Positions 35,467-45,286 are shown, numbered from the stretch's first letter. The stretch: 64,000 nucleotides of DNA from an uncultured Muribaculaceae bacterium (GCA_934675575.1 CAKUQQ010000004.1:124001-188000), one strand, 5' to 3'. The notes: generated by a model from the letters alone, not told the origin. Numbers and translations: made by a program.

Positions 35467-35532
35467 TAATCCCAAAATTCATACTAATTTTTGGGATTAC
35501 AATCCTAAAAATCATACCCATTTTTGGGATTA
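35467..35532. promoter_or_regulatory. Two tandem palindromes upstream of and overlapping the AAA+ gene promoter
   Basis: Two inverted repeats lie side by side. The first pairs TAATCCCAAAA (35467-35477) with TTTTTGGGATTA (35488-35499), the second AATCCTAAAAA (35501-35511) with the identical TTTTTGGGATTA (35521-35532). The right arms repeat every 33 bp, about three helical turns. The second right arm includes the -33 box of the downstream promoter, so a protein bound here could block or steer transcription. Confidence 0.7.
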
Positions 35533-35554
35533 GCACTTTTTTCAGTTATCTTTG
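35523..35554 (+). promoter_or_regulatory. Promoter of the AAA+/DUF4143 gene
   Basis: TTTG at 35523-35526 (within the second palindrome), 20 bp, then TATCTTTG at 35547-35554. The start codon at 35614 leaves a leader of about 55 nt. Confidence 0.7.
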
Positions 35555-35613
35555 CACACAAAATCTTCATAGACTATCATCAAAACCATAATATCAAAAT
35601 ATTGCAAAAATAT

Positions 35614-36741
35614 ATGATAAAAAGGCAGCTACAAGATGTTATAGAAAAGCGACTATTCATGGGCAAGGCCATCATTGTGATAGGTGCAAGACAAGTGGGA
35701 AAAAGCACATTGTTCAAAATGGTGCTTGATGGCCACAAAGAGCCGACTCTCCAGCTAAACTGTGATGAACCAGAAGTAAAAGAAATGCTGTCACAAGCAA
35801 ATACTCAAGAATTGAGAATGCTTATTGGTAGTAACCGCATTATTTTGATAGACGAAGCACAGAGGGTAGACAACATAGGCATGACACTGAAGCGCATTAC
35901 TGACAATTTTCCAGATGTGCAACTCTTGGTCACAGGTTCATCTTCATTCGAGCTGCAAAACAAACTCAATGAGCCTTTGACAGGACGAAAATTTGAATAC
36001 CACCTTTTCCCTTTTTCCACTGGAGAGCTAATGAACGCACAAGGTCTGCTATACGTAAAACAAAACCTTGAGAACCGTCTAATCTATGGTTCTTATCCTG
36101 ACATCATCAACCACAATGACGATGCCAAGGAATTACTGTACAATCTCTCCAGCAGTTACCTTTACAAAGACCTGCTAAACTTGGAGAGCATACGCCGCCC
36201 CGCTCTTCTGAATAAACTGCTCACGGCTTTGGCCCTGCAAGTAACAAGCGAGGTTTCTTATAATGAATTGGCACAAACTATTGGCACTGACAACAAGACT
36301 GTGGAGAAATATATCGACCTACTGGAGAAATGTTATATTATTTTCAAATTAAATGGATTCAATCGCAATATTCGCACCGAGTTGAAGCGTGCTAAGAAAT
36401 TTTATTTTTATGACAACGGCATTAGAAATGCCATTTTGCAAAATTTTTCTCCACTCTCACTTCGCCAAGATGTGGGAGCTTTGTGGGAAAATTTTTTCAT
36501 TAGCGAGCGTATCAAAGCCAATCAATATGCAAGGCGTTTTGTCAACAGCTATTTCTGGCGCACCAACCAGCAACAAGAGATTGATTACATTGAGGAATGT
36601 GACGGTCAATTCTCCATTTTTGAAATGAAATGGAATCCAAAACGCGCAAACACACAATTTCCAAGCTCATTTATTTCCACATACAACGTTAAAGAAAAAG
36701 CAATTGTTACACCCAACAATTGGCCTGAATGGGTTTTATAA
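35614..36741 (+). CDS. AAA+ ATPase with DUF4143 C-terminal domain
   Basis: A 375-residue cytosolic ATPase. Walker A GARQVGKST lies at 24-32 and Walker B IILIDEAQ near 85-92, with a sensor-like TGSSSFEL after it. The C-terminal half (about 180-340) is the DUF4143 winged-helix and nuclease-like region, with KFYFYDNGIRNAIL, the ALWENFFISER segment and a final QEIDYIEE and FEMKW, resembling PD-(D/E)xK-type ends. The family is often multicopy in Bacteroidales; its function is unsettled. Codon use is richer in A and T than the neighbouring genes, which fits horizontal acquisition. The start at 35614 follows the promoter; an upstream frame opening at 35524 crosses the promoter and is rejected. Confidence 0.85.
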   Translation: MIKRQLQDVIEKRLFMGKAIIVIGARQVGKSTLFKMVLDGHKEPTLQLNCDEPEVKEMLSQANTQELRMLIGSNRIILIDEAQRVDNIGMTLKRITDNFPDVQLLVTGSSSFELQNKLNEPLTGRKFEYHLFPFSTGELMNAQGLLYVKQNLENRLIYGSYPDIINHNDDAKELLYNLSSSYLYKDLLNLESIRRPALLNKLLTALALQVTSEVSYNELAQTIGTDNKTVEKYIDLLEKCYIIFKLNGFNRNIRTELKRAKKFYFYDNGIRNAILQNFSPLSLRQDVGALWENFFISERIKANQYARRFVNSYFWRTNQQQEIDYIEECDGQFSIFEMKWNPKRANTQFPSSFISTYNVKEKAIVTPNNWPEWVL

Positions 36742-36947
36742 ATCAAATAAAGTGATAACAGACATGTAATACACTGAAGTCAGAAGCGATTTACAATAAA
36801 TGGCTGTCTAATCAACCTCTGACAGAAACTAAGCATAAAAACACTGGCTGATTGAAGGAATATACTGCGCTGAAACCTTAATTTTTATTGCCCAAACGAG
36901 AACTTTTGATTTCTATTGCCCTTTTGGGTTTGCTGCAATTATATTTA

Positions 36948-36979
36948 TTTGCGGAAAACGCGCAAAAGCGATAACTTTG
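36948..36979 (+). promoter_or_regulatory. Promoter of the giant surface-protein gene
   Basis: TTTG at 36948-36951 and TAACTTTG at 36972-36979 with 20 bp spacing. The start codon is 155 bp downstream, so the leader is unusually long for this window. Confidence 0.65.
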
Positions 36980-37022
36980 TAATAAAGTTGCACCCAAAAT
37001 CTAAAGTCTGCAATTAAAAACC

Positions 37023-37064
37023 GCCCAAAGCATTAAACATTGGTGGAAGCCTTAATGCCTGGGC
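37023..37064 (+). promoter_or_regulatory. Structured leader hairpin
   Basis: GCCCAAAGCATTAA pairs with TTAATGCCTGGGC (about 12 bp, one or two mispairs) over a 15-nt loop. It lies in the leader between promoter and start codon and lacks a following U-run on the plus strand, so it is not a simple terminator in that direction. It may be an RNA control element; a minus-strand terminator is possible since TTTTT follows on that strand. Confidence 0.45.
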
Positions 37065-37133
37065 AGTTCCAAAATTCATGTTATTTCAGTTTTCAAGGTT
37101 TCCACAAAAAACAAACTTCTTTTTTTGAAGAGT

Positions 37134-40100
37134 ATGAGAAATTTTATTGAGAAATTGGTCGTAGCATTTGCAGTCATTGCCGCCGCGGCACAGCCATGCC
37201 ATTCACAAGGCATTGTCTTTGCCACCGACAACGCAGCTTTCCCGACCAAAAAAACGGCAGGTGGACCGCGAACGTTCAAGCTGGCAAACAGCAAGTTCAC
37301 GGCAACCGACACACCGGCGACCAAGCCCAAGCAGGAGTCGCAAGTAGAGAAAACAAATGCCTCACGCAAGGCAAAACCACGCAAGGCGCTTGCCATGGCT
37401 GACGTGGTGGGCGGCGGAGTGATGACCTATGAGACCCTGTCGTCGAGCACACCAAGCGGCGGCCTCTCGGTTGATGTGACCAAAGCTGCCGACGACTCCA
37501 TCGCCATCAGCAACTTCTACACACAAGGCATCACTATCAAGGCCAAAGTGGATTTTGCAAACAGCACTCTTTCAATTCCATGCCAGTCAATAGGCACAAT
37601 CGACGGCAAAGGCTACAGCATAGCCGTAACCAATATTGTGGGCAACCCCGACCGTGAAGCTCCAATCTTGGGTAAAATTCTTGCCGACGGAAGCCTGTCG
37701 ATAACCACTCCGTGGGGTTTCTTCCAAGACGGCACAACTCGCACCAGACTCACAATCAACGAGAAAACCGAGATTGAGAAGGCCAATGCCGTGATGAAGG
37801 CAGAGATGACCGACGGTTCCAGCCCAAAGGTGTGGAATGTGGTTGCCACACAGCAGGGCGCCAACTTGGTCACCATCAAAAACTTCGGCAATCATGGTTG
37901 CACCATCGACATTGTGCTCTCTCACAGCGGCACTGCCACCATTGCGCAGCAAGTGGGCTGGAAAGGCACATCTCACGGCAACTTCTACACCGTGGCCATG
38001 GATTGGGCACAAAACAAAGTGGCTGGCGGAACTATCAGCGGCAAACTTGCTGACAACACCATCAGTTGGGGCAACTGGACCATGCTCACCACCGACAGCT
38101 ATGTGACCGGCAAATATGCCAACGGCAGCATAAGCAGCGACAAAGTGACATTCAAGCTGCCCGACGACGCCGCCACAAGCCTCGACGGCGAAGGCACTGA
38201 AGCCAACCCCTATAAGGTCAGAACTCTTAAAGACCTCAACTACATAGCCGATGCCGTGAACAGCGACAAGGAGCTTAAGTATGGCGACCCCGACGTGTCG
38301 CTGCACACCAAGACCTTCCTCGGCAAATATTTCCGTCTGGAAAACGACATCGACATGACCAACTACCGCTTTGAACCTATCGGCAACTACTGGACACAGC
38401 GTTTTGCCGGCACATTTGACGGCAACGGCCATAAGCTCATCGGACTCAATGTCAACACACGCTCTGCCGGGTTTGCCGGTCTGTTTGGTGTGGCCGACAC
38501 GGCGTCTGTCATCAAAAATCTTGTAGTTGAGAAAGCCACAGTTTCTGGCGAATACTACTATTCAGGCATCATTGCCAGCGCAAGTTTCGGTCTGGTGGAA
38601 AATTGCACCACAAGCGGCACTGTGACTAACACAGGCGTGTGCGCCGCCGGCATCGTTGCCTATGCCAACAACATCAAGAACTGCTATTTCAGCGGCACAG
38701 TGTATGCCTTGGGCGGCAACGGCGGCGGCATAGCCGGACAGCTCAACGGCGTGGCCGACAACTGCCATGCCCGCGCCACTGTGTTTGTGTCGGGCTCCAC
38801 ATCAGGACGTCCTGCAGGCGGTCTGGTGGGCAATGTGTATGGCTCTAAAGCCTTGCTATCACACAGCTATTTCACTGGCAAGGTCAATGGCACAATCAAG
38901 GAAGATATGCACGTGGGCGGTGTGGCCGGCGAAGTGGTGCTCGGCACTGTTGACGGCTGCTTTGCGGCTGCCGACGTGACCGGCCTCAGCAGCGAGGCTT
39001 GCGTGGGGGGCGTGGTAGGCTACTTGCGCGGCAACGTGTCAAACTGCTATTTCACTGGTCTTTCTTCTTGCTACAACTCCAAGAAAGTGGGTGGCATCAC
39101 CGGTTTCATCTCTGCCACTCTTTCTGGCAAGGGCGACACCATTCAAGCCTCTGTAAAGAACTGCTACTTTGCCGGACGCATCAGAGCCGATGTGTTCCTC
39201 TACGACCCTCAGACAGGCGCACGCGAAACTCTTGGCACCGTGTATGAGGCCGTACACCCAACTATTGAAAACGTGTACTACGACCGCCAGATGCTCAACT
39301 ACAATTCTGTGCAAGGCAAGGCCACAACAGCCGAACTGACGAGCGCCGACGGTCCCAAAGGCTTCTCTGCCGACAAATGGGTGTTTACAAAAGGCTACTA
39401 CCCACGCATCAAGGGCTTGGAGAACACTCCCGAAGCCCAGTTGAGCGCAACTGCACTCATCATGGACCCAGCCTTCCCCGACAACACTGAGCGTGTGGCA
39501 AATGACTTTGCCATCAATGCCCTCGGCAGCACAAAGGCTTACATTCTTAAAGGCTACGAAACCGACAATGCCAAAATCTCCACCAAAGGCGAGTGCGGCA
39601 CCATCAGCGACAACACCTACAAGCTCAACGGCACTTTCGGTGCCGACACCGTGGCCATTGTGGCAATGGACGCAAATGGCAACATGGACGGCAACATAGC
39701 ACCGCGCATCTACAACCTCAAGGTTGCTCCAAAGGTGTTTGAGGGCTCTGGCTCGCAAACCGACCCTTACCTCATCAAGACCAAGGCCGACTTGATTAAA
39801 CTGAGTGAGGTGACATCAAAGATACGCCAGTTCTACAACGACACTTATTTCTTGCAAACTGCCGACATCGACCTTGAGCACGACGAGGCTTTCACTGGCC
39901 TCTGCACCGGCGATGACAAGACCGACAAGTTCCAAGGTCACTACGACGGTGGCGGCCACACAATCGACAACATGAAGCTGAACTTCGTGGTGTGGGACAC
40001 TCCACCGAGCGGCAACAAATATGGCAGCCTCGGCGACAACAACATCTACAAGGGCTTCATTGGCGTGCTTGCCAAGCAAGGCTCGGTGAGCAACCTCACC

Positions 40101-43100
40101 ATAGGTGCTGGCAGCGACTTGCAATTCACTGGCTATGCCGGTGCGTTTGTGGGCTACTGCTACGGCAAGGTCATCAACTGCAAAAACTACGCTAAGATAA
40201 CCAACTACACCAGCACCACTGGCGGCATCGTGGGCAGCTCTCTTGCCGGAAGCGAAATCAGAGATTGCTTCAATGCCGGTGAAGTGCTCGGCGGCACCAC
40301 CAACGTGGGCGGCATTGTGGGCACAGCTGTAGGCGTGATTGAAAATTGCCAAAACGTGGGGTGGGTTGAGACCAAAAAGCTCTCCACACGTTCACCAGGC
40401 CGCATCGTGGGCGGTATTGCCGGTAGCGCAAACGGCACAACTATTACCAACGTTGTCAACGCCGGCCATGTGCAAAGTGCAGTTGAGTCAGCCGGAGGCA
40501 TCGTTGGTCAGCAGATTTCTGGCGACAACCTGATTTCAGGCGCTGTCAACTACGGCACCGTATTCTCAGTGAAAGGAACAAAGACCGGAGCTATCGCCGG
40601 CGACTACAAGACCAACGGCAAGGTGGAGAATGTGTATTTCGACGCTCAAAGCACAGGTCTCAAAGCAGCTGCCAACGATGGTAGCCTGAAGATGAGCAGC
40701 ATAAAGACCACCGATTTCACGTCGGGCAAGGCACTCAAAGGCTTGTCTGCTGACGTTTGGCAGTTTGAGGCAAACCGCTACCCTATTCTCAAGCAGTTTG
40801 CTGCCGACACACTCGTCAAAGAATCATCTTCGGCAATCATAAGCCTTGCAGGAGCCGAGAATGTGAAGCAAATGAGCTCCAACGCCACCCTCGCCTCGGC
40901 CGATGGCTTGAAGTGGGCTCTCTCGCAAGGCGACAACTTCAGCATCGACGGCAACACCCTCTCCGTGCCTAAGACCGAAAGCGGCGTTTTGCGCGACACA
41001 CTCACCGTGTCGGCTGGCGGCTATGTGAAACCCATCGCACTTGCCGCTGTGCGCAAAATCAACCTCAACGGCGAAGGCACTGAAGCCAATCCATACCAGA
41101 TTGCCTCTACTGCCGACTGGAGCGAAGTGGGTAATTACATGACCGAAACCGGCTCGTCGCTCGACGGCATCTATCTGAAAGTGCTTAACGACATCTCGTT
41201 TGCCGACACCACATTTGTGCCGCTCGCAAGCGATGGCACAACATCGTTCTGCGGCACACTGCTCGGCAATGGCAAGACCATATCGGGGCTTAATGCCACC
41301 ACCAAGGTCAAGAACTTTGCAGCTATCATGACTATGGGCACAGGCGGCTCGATTAACGATCTCACCCTCGACGGCAAGTTCACTTCCACCGCCGACTATG
41401 TGGCTGGTTTCGTGGGCAACAACAACGGCACGATTGCCAACTGCATCAACAAGGTGAGCATTGTGAGCGACCGCAGCTATGCCGCAGGTTTCGCTGCACA
41501 AGCCGGCAGCAATGCCAAGTTCACCAACTGCCGCAACCTCGCCACCATAAGCAGCTCGTCATCATACGAGGCTGGTATTCTCGCCTACAACAACGTGAGC
41601 GGTGTGGAACTCATCGACTGCACCAACGAGGGCGAAATCAAGAACTCAGGATCACGCAGCCAGTATGTGGCAGGTCTTGTGGGCTACTCTCAAGGCATAA
41701 GCCACATACGCAGCGTCAACAAGGCCGACGTCAGCAACCCTGCCAACTACTGCACCGCTGGTGTGCAGGCTTTCGTGCAAGGTGCCGACTCCGTGAAATT
41801 TGTTGACTGCCACAACGAAGGCAACATCATTTCGGGCGACAATGCCGCCGGAATTCTTGCCTCTACACAGTCGTCAACCAACAAAGCTCCAATCAGCGCC
41901 ACAGGATGCTACAACACCGGCGACGTAAGCACATCGCTCTCCAAGAGCGTGCACGGCGTGGCTGGCCTGTTTGGTCTGCTCAACCCTGGCAGCTACATCG
42001 CCGACTGCTACAACACCGGCAACATTTTGTCGGAGAAGTCTGTCTATACTGGCGGCATTTGGGGTGAAGGCAACGATGCCTCGGCAGACAAGCAAATTAT
42101 CATTAAACGCTGCTACAACAAGGGCAGCGTGATAGGCGCAAACTATGGTGGTGGCATCGCTGGTTCTGTTCCGGCCTACGCTACACTCGACAGCTGCTAC
42201 AACGTGGCCGAAATCAGTGCCAAGTTTGGTGCTGGTGGCATCACTGGTGCCGTGATGGGCGAATATGTCAATATCTTCAACAGCTGGAATGCCGGCGACG
42301 TTACCACAAGCGAGAATGGTGCTGGCGGCATCAATGGCTATGGTAACTACTATGCACATGTCACCAACTGCTTCAACACCGGTAACGTGAACGCTGGCAC
42401 TAACAACGCCGGCGGTCTGGGCGGACAAGGACGCGTTACCTACACCAACTGCTACAACACCGGCAACGTCAACGCTGCCAAAAATGCCGGAGGCTTGCTT
42501 GGCGAGCCTTCTGCCGAGAGCAGCATAGGTCCAGGTTCACAGCTCTACGCTTGCTATAATGCCGGCAAGGTGACTTGCGACGACGCAGCCACACTCGGCA
42601 CCGTAATAGGTGCAAAAGACCTGTTCTCGGCAGACCACGGCAATAAAGTGGAAAATGTGTTCTTCGTGACCGACTATGGCAAATCAGAAATCGACACCAT
42701 AGGCGAAGGCATCAGCATGGCAGCACTTGCAGCCTTTGCTGTGAAGCCTACCGACAAGGCCGAGAGCGACGAGTATGGCTACGACCCGAATGCCGCTGGC
42801 TGGGAATATGGTGACGACTACACCTTGCCTATGATTCCTTCGTTGATTAACGACTGTGCCAAGGCTCACGCCGCAGCACTCGTGCTCAAAGACGGCGACA
42901 CCTATGCCAACGTTGTGGGCGGTGACATGCACGTGGGTCTGCCAGACGGTGTCACATGGTCAGCTTCAAGCGATGTAGTGGCATTTGACGGAAGCCGTGC
43001 GTTTGTCACCAAGGCAAGCACCGACAAGGTGACACTTGTGGCCACTTGTGGCGATTTCGCCGGCAAGTGGAACATCACTCTCAACACCACTTCGGGCGTA

Positions 43101-43259
43101 GATGGCCACCTGGCTCAAAAGCCTGTGGCAAGCCGTGACTACTACACCGTGGCAGGTGTCAAGGTGAGCAAACCGAGCAACCACGACGGCCAAGTGTATA
43201 TTGAGGTCACAACCTATAGTGATGGCACCACTGCCACTGCCAAGGTGCAAGACAAGTAA
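37134..43259 (+). CDS. Giant secreted GLUG-repeat surface protein
   Basis: A 2041-residue exported protein with a signal peptide (MRNFIEKLVVAFAVIAAAAQPCHS). Residues ~90-330 form two related beta domains. Three blocks open with the same G(E/S)G(T/S)(E/Q)(A/T)(N/D)PY motif near residues 352, 870 and 1312. Each is followed by many GLUG-type repeats (patterns such as GGIVGSSLAGSEIRDCFNAG) that should form a long beta-helix. The region at 1660-1850 is especially repetitive. The last ~50 residues (DYYTVAGVKVSKPSN, GQVYIEVTTYSDG) look like a T9SS sorting domain. An adhesin or host-glycan/matrix contact protein is the likely role (inference). The ATG at 37134 is preferred to a TTG at 37125 on signal-peptide grounds. 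Confidence 0.85.
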   Translation: MRNFIEKLVVAFAVIAAAAQPCHSQGIVFATDNAAFPTKKTAGGPRTFKLANSKFTATDTPATKPKQESQVEKTNASRKAKPRKALAMADVVGGGVMTYETLSSSTPSGGLSVDVTKAADDSIAISNFYTQGITIKAKVDFANSTLSIPCQSIGTIDGKGYSIAVTNIVGNPDREAPILGKILADGSLSITTPWGFFQDGTTRTRLTINEKTEIEKANAVMKAEMTDGSSPKVWNVVATQQGANLVTIKNFGNHGCTIDIVLSHSGTATIAQQVGWKGTSHGNFYTVAMDWAQNKVAGGTISGKLADNTISWGNWTMLTTDSYVTGKYANGSISSDKVTFKLPDDAATSLDGEGTEANPYKVRTLKDLNYIADAVNSDKELKYGDPDVSLHTKTFLGKYFRLENDIDMTNYRFEPIGNYWTQRFAGTFDGNGHKLIGLNVNTRSAGFAGLFGVADTASVIKNLVVEKATVSGEYYYSGIIASASFGLVENCTTSGTVTNTGVCAAGIVAYANNIKNCYFSGTVYALGGNGGGIAGQLNGVADNCHARATVFVSGSTSGRPAGGLVGNVYGSKALLSHSYFTGKVNGTIKEDMHVGGVAGEVVLGTVDGCFAAADVTGLSSEACVGGVVGYLRGNVSNCYFTGLSSCYNSKKVGGITGFISATLSGKGDTIQASVKNCYFAGRIRADVFLYDPQTGARETLGTVYEAVHPTIENVYYDRQMLNYNSVQGKATTAELTSADGPKGFSADKWVFTKGYYPRIKGLENTPEAQLSATALIMDPAFPDNTERVANDFAINALGSTKAYILKGYETDNAKISTKGECGTISDNTYKLNGTFGADTVAIVAMDANGNMDGNIAPRIYNLKVAPKVFEGSGSQTDPYLIKTKADLIKLSEVTSKIRQFYNDTYFLQTADIDLEHDEAFTGLCTGDDKTDKFQGHYDGGGHTIDNMKLNFVVWDTPPSGNKYGSLGDNNIYKGFIGVLAKQGSVSNLTIGAGSDLQFTGYAGAFVGYCYGKVINCKNYAKITNYTSTTGGIVGSSLAGSEIRDCFNAGEVLGGTTNVGGIVGTAVGVIENCQNVGWVETKKLSTRSPGRIVGGIAGSANGTTITNVVNAGHVQSAVESAGGIVGQQISGDNLISGAVNYGTVFSVKGTKTGAIAGDYKTNGKVENVYFDAQSTGLKAAANDGSLKMSSIKTTDFTSGKALKGLSADVWQFEANRYPILKQFAADTLVKESSSAIISLAGAENVKQMSSNATLASADGLKWALSQGDNFSIDGNTLSVPKTESGVLRDTLTVSAGGYVKPIALAAVRKINLNGEGTEANPYQIASTADWSEVGNYMTETGSSLDGIYLKVLNDISFADTTFVPLASDGTTSFCGTLLGNGKTISGLNATTKVKNFAAIMTMGTGGSINDLTLDGKFTSTADYVAGFVGNNNGTIANCINKVSIVSDRSYAAGFAAQAGSNAKFTNCRNLATISSSSSYEAGILAYNNVSGVELIDCTNEGEIKNSGSRSQYVAGLVGYSQGISHIRSVNKADVSNPANYCTAGVQAFVQGADSVKFVDCHNEGNIISGDNAAGILASTQSSTNKAPISATGCYNTGDVSTSLSKSVHGVAGLFGLLNPGSYIADCYNTGNILSEKSVYTGGIWGEGNDASADKQIIIKRCYNKGSVIGANYGGGIAGSVPAYATLDSCYNVAEISAKFGAGGITGAVMGEYVNIFNSWNAGDVTTSENGAGGINGYGNYYAHVTNCFNTGNVNAGTNNAGGLGGQGRVTYTNCYNTGNVNAAKNAGGLLGEPSAESSIGPGSQLYACYNAGKVTCDDAATLGTVIGAKDLFSADHGNKVENVFFVTDYGKSEIDTIGEGISMAALAAFAVKPTDKAESDEYGYDPNAAGWEYGDDYTLPMIPSLINDCAKAHAAALVLKDGDTYANVVGGDMHVGLPDGVTWSASSDVVAFDGSRAFVTKASTDKVTLVATCGDFAGKWNITLNTTSGVDGHLAQKPVASRDYYTVAGVKVSKPSNHDGQVYIEVTTYSDGTTATAKVQDK

Positions 43260-43296
43260 TGTGACATAGAGATTACACACAATCTAACCAAATAGC

Positions 43297-43336
43297 AGCG
43301 GAGCCGCTCCACATGTTGGGCGGCTCCGCTTATTTT
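43297..43336. terminator. Terminator after the GLUG protein gene
   Basis: AGCGGAGCCGC pairs perfectly with GCGGCTCCGCT around a 12-nt loop, followed by TATTTT. The convergent EamA transporter gene ends just beyond it. Confidence 0.8.
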
Positions 43337-43363
43337 GTTCTTAATGCCACACCCGAAGACACG

Positions 43364-44239
43364 TCACCCCTTTTTGGTGACAAGCAGCATAACCGAAGCT
43401 ATAATCAAGAAAAATCCTATCGCCACAACGGCGGTGAGAGGCTCACCAAATGCGCATATACCTATTGTCATGGCAGTGAGCGGCTCAAGCGCGCCAAGCA
43501 CGGCAGTGAGCGTGCTTCCTATGCGTTTTATGGCAAGAACCAGGGTTATGTTTGACAAAGCCGTGGGTATCAATCCAAGCATTATCAGCGACAGCAACGA
43601 CAAACCGTTGGTCACGGGTTGTATGCCCCCGGTGAACATGGCAAATATGGCCATATACACCATGCCCAAAAAGAAAACATAGAAATTAAGCTTTGTGCTC
43701 TCAAGGTGGCGCACTTTAAGCACCGGCACAAACACCAGATACAAGGCATAGGTCAAGCCTGCCAAAAGCTCAATCGCAAGTCCCAGAACCGAAAATCCAT
43801 GCTCCACAGAGCCGCCTGTGTTCGACAGGCACACCACTCCACCCACAGATAGAGCTATGGCAAGCACAACGCGCAGCGACAATTTTTCGTGAAAAAACGA
43901 GAGCATTATCAGCTCTGTGAACACTGGATATGAAAACAGCAGCGTGGTGGCAATGCCGCTCGGCATGTATTTGTAGCCATAGATGAGCAATATTGCCGAC
44001 GCGTCATAGAGCAGCGACAATGCCGATATGCGCAAAAACTCGCCAAACGTGATTTTGAAGCCATAGTGCTTCACAACCATTATTCCGCCCATTGCCACAC
44101 AGGCAAACAAAAACCGATACACCAGCACCGATTGCGTGAGCATGCCGCTCGCCAGAGCAGGCATAGAAAAAAGAGGTATGCTGCCGAATGTGCACGACGA
44201 CAGCATGGCATACAGATAGCCCTTTGTTTTGTCAGTCAT
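43364..44239 (-). CDS. EamA/DMT-family transporter
   Basis: A 291-residue inner-membrane protein with about ten hydrophobic helices in two EamA halves (first half ends near LPSGIATTLLFSYPVF, second near TALSNITLVLAIKRIGSTLTAVLGALEPLTA). Drug/metabolite superfamily carriers export metabolites or amino acids; the substrate here is unknown. A TAACTTTG box lies on the minus strand at 44267-44274, 28 bp upstream. Confidence 0.88.
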   Translation of the reverse strand: MTDKTKGYLYAMLSSCTFGSIPLFSMPALASGMLTQSVLVYRFLFACVAMGGIMVVKHYGFKITFGEFLRISALSLLYDASAILLIYGYKYMPSGIATTLLFSYPVFTELIMLSFFHEKLSLRVVLAIALSVGGVVCLSNTGGSVEHGFSVLGLAIELLAGLTYALYLVFVPVLKVRHLESTKLNFYVFFLGMVYMAIFAMFTGGIQPVTNGLSLLSLIMLGLIPTALSNITLVLAIKRIGSTLTAVLGALEPLTAMTIGICAFGEPLTAVVAIGFFLIIASVMLLVTKKG

Positions 44240-44356
44240 TAGCGATAACTTTCAAGAAAAACTTTGCAAAGTTACGCATTTGGCCATAATGCGGCAAGCC
44301 AGCCACTAAACCTCACACAACGCAAAGATTTTGCCACTGCGCCGGGTGAGTGCTGG

Positions 44357-45286
44357 TCAAGAAGCTCGGTATTCCTTGGGGCTAACGCCAACATGGCGCT
44401 TGAAGAAACGTGAGAAGTGCTGAGGGTACTGAAATCCCAAATAGTCTGAAATCTGGCTCATGGTGAGTGTGTCGTCGAGCACAAGTTGTTTTGACAGCGA
44501 CACTATCTTTTGCTGAATGTATTGCTGCGCGCTTTGCCCTGTTTCCTTGCGTATGAGGTCGCCAAAGTAGCCTGGCGACAGACAAGCCAGGTCGGCAAAA
44601 TAGCTCACAGCCGGAAAACCGTTCTTCTCGCCATTGCCGTCTTTGAAATATTGGTTGATGTTTGCCTCAAAGTCGGCGAGCACGTCGGAATTCTGCTTGT
44701 GGCGTGTGTAGAACTGGCGGTCGTAGAAACGCATGCAGTAGTCAAGCACAAGTTTTATGCGGTCCACGAGCAGTGTCTGCGAATGGTGGTCAACAGGCAT
44801 CTGCAACTCAAACTTTATGCTCTTAAACGTGTCGATTATCATCTGCTGCTCGCGAGCCGACAAGTGCAAAGCCTCGGCGGAGTCGTAGTCGAAAAAGTGA
44901 TAGTCGCCTATGTGGCGGCCAAGCGTGGTGCCATATATCAAGTCGGGGTGAAAAAGCAACCCCTGCACATCATGCTTCACAGGTGCGTTGGTGGTGTCGA
45001 TTTCCACCACTTGCCCTGGAGCCATGCTCACAATGGTGCCGTCTTGATAGTCATAGTTTTTCCGCCCATATTTCAAGGTGCACACATGCCCATGCTTGAG
45101 CCACATGGTGTAGAGGCCATACTTAAACTTAAACTTTGCATGCCCCACTTTTTGGGTTGCCTCGTTAAAGTCAACCACGCTCACCAGCGGGTGCAGAGTC
45201 TCAAAGCCAAAAAGCTTGTTATAGGCATCTACTGTGTCGATATTGTATAATGGCAATTTGCTGCCATTGTTGTCATTCTGTGCCAT
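44357..45286 (-). CDS. AraC-family transcriptional regulator
   Basis: A 309-residue regulator. An N-terminal cupin-like sensor (about 35-165, with GTIVSMAPGQVVEID) leads to a C-terminal double helix-turn-helix (about 205-305): ADLACLSPGYFGDLIRKETGQSAQQYIQQK and TMSQISDYLGFQYPQHFSRFFKRHVGVSPKEY. It is transcribed away from the CMD/cupin gene across a 175-bp gap and is its best candidate regulator. No ligand can be named. Confidence 0.9.
   Translation of the reverse strand: MAQNDNNGSKLPLYNIDTVDAYNKLFGFETLHPLVSVVDFNEATQKVGHAKFKFKYGLYTMWLKHGHVCTLKYGRKNYDYQDGTIVSMAPGQVVEIDTTNAPVKHDVQGLLFHPDLIYGTTLGRHIGDYHFFDYDSAEALHLSAREQQMIIDTFKSIKFELQMPVDHHSQTLLVDRIKLVLDYCMRFYDRQFYTRHKQNSDVLADFEANINQYFKDGNGEKNGFPAVSYFADLACLSPGYFGDLIRKETGQSAQQYIQQKIVSLSKQLVLDDTLTMSQISDYLGFQYPQHFSRFFKRHVGVSPKEYRAS

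Larger units (their letters stand above)
36742..37133 (+). other. Intergenic region with promoter and structured leader
   Basis: A 392-bp gap. It has no coding frame that I trust. It contains the promoter at 36948-36979 and the hairpin at 37023-37064 described below, and AT-rich sequence otherwise. Confidence 0.5.

Noticed and set aside
37134..43259. Repeated glycine-rich segments that could be mistaken for a CRISPR or other DNA repeat array
   Set aside because: The repeats are in frame, degenerate and encode GLUG-type protein repeats; there is no constant repeat-spacer pattern or cas gene.
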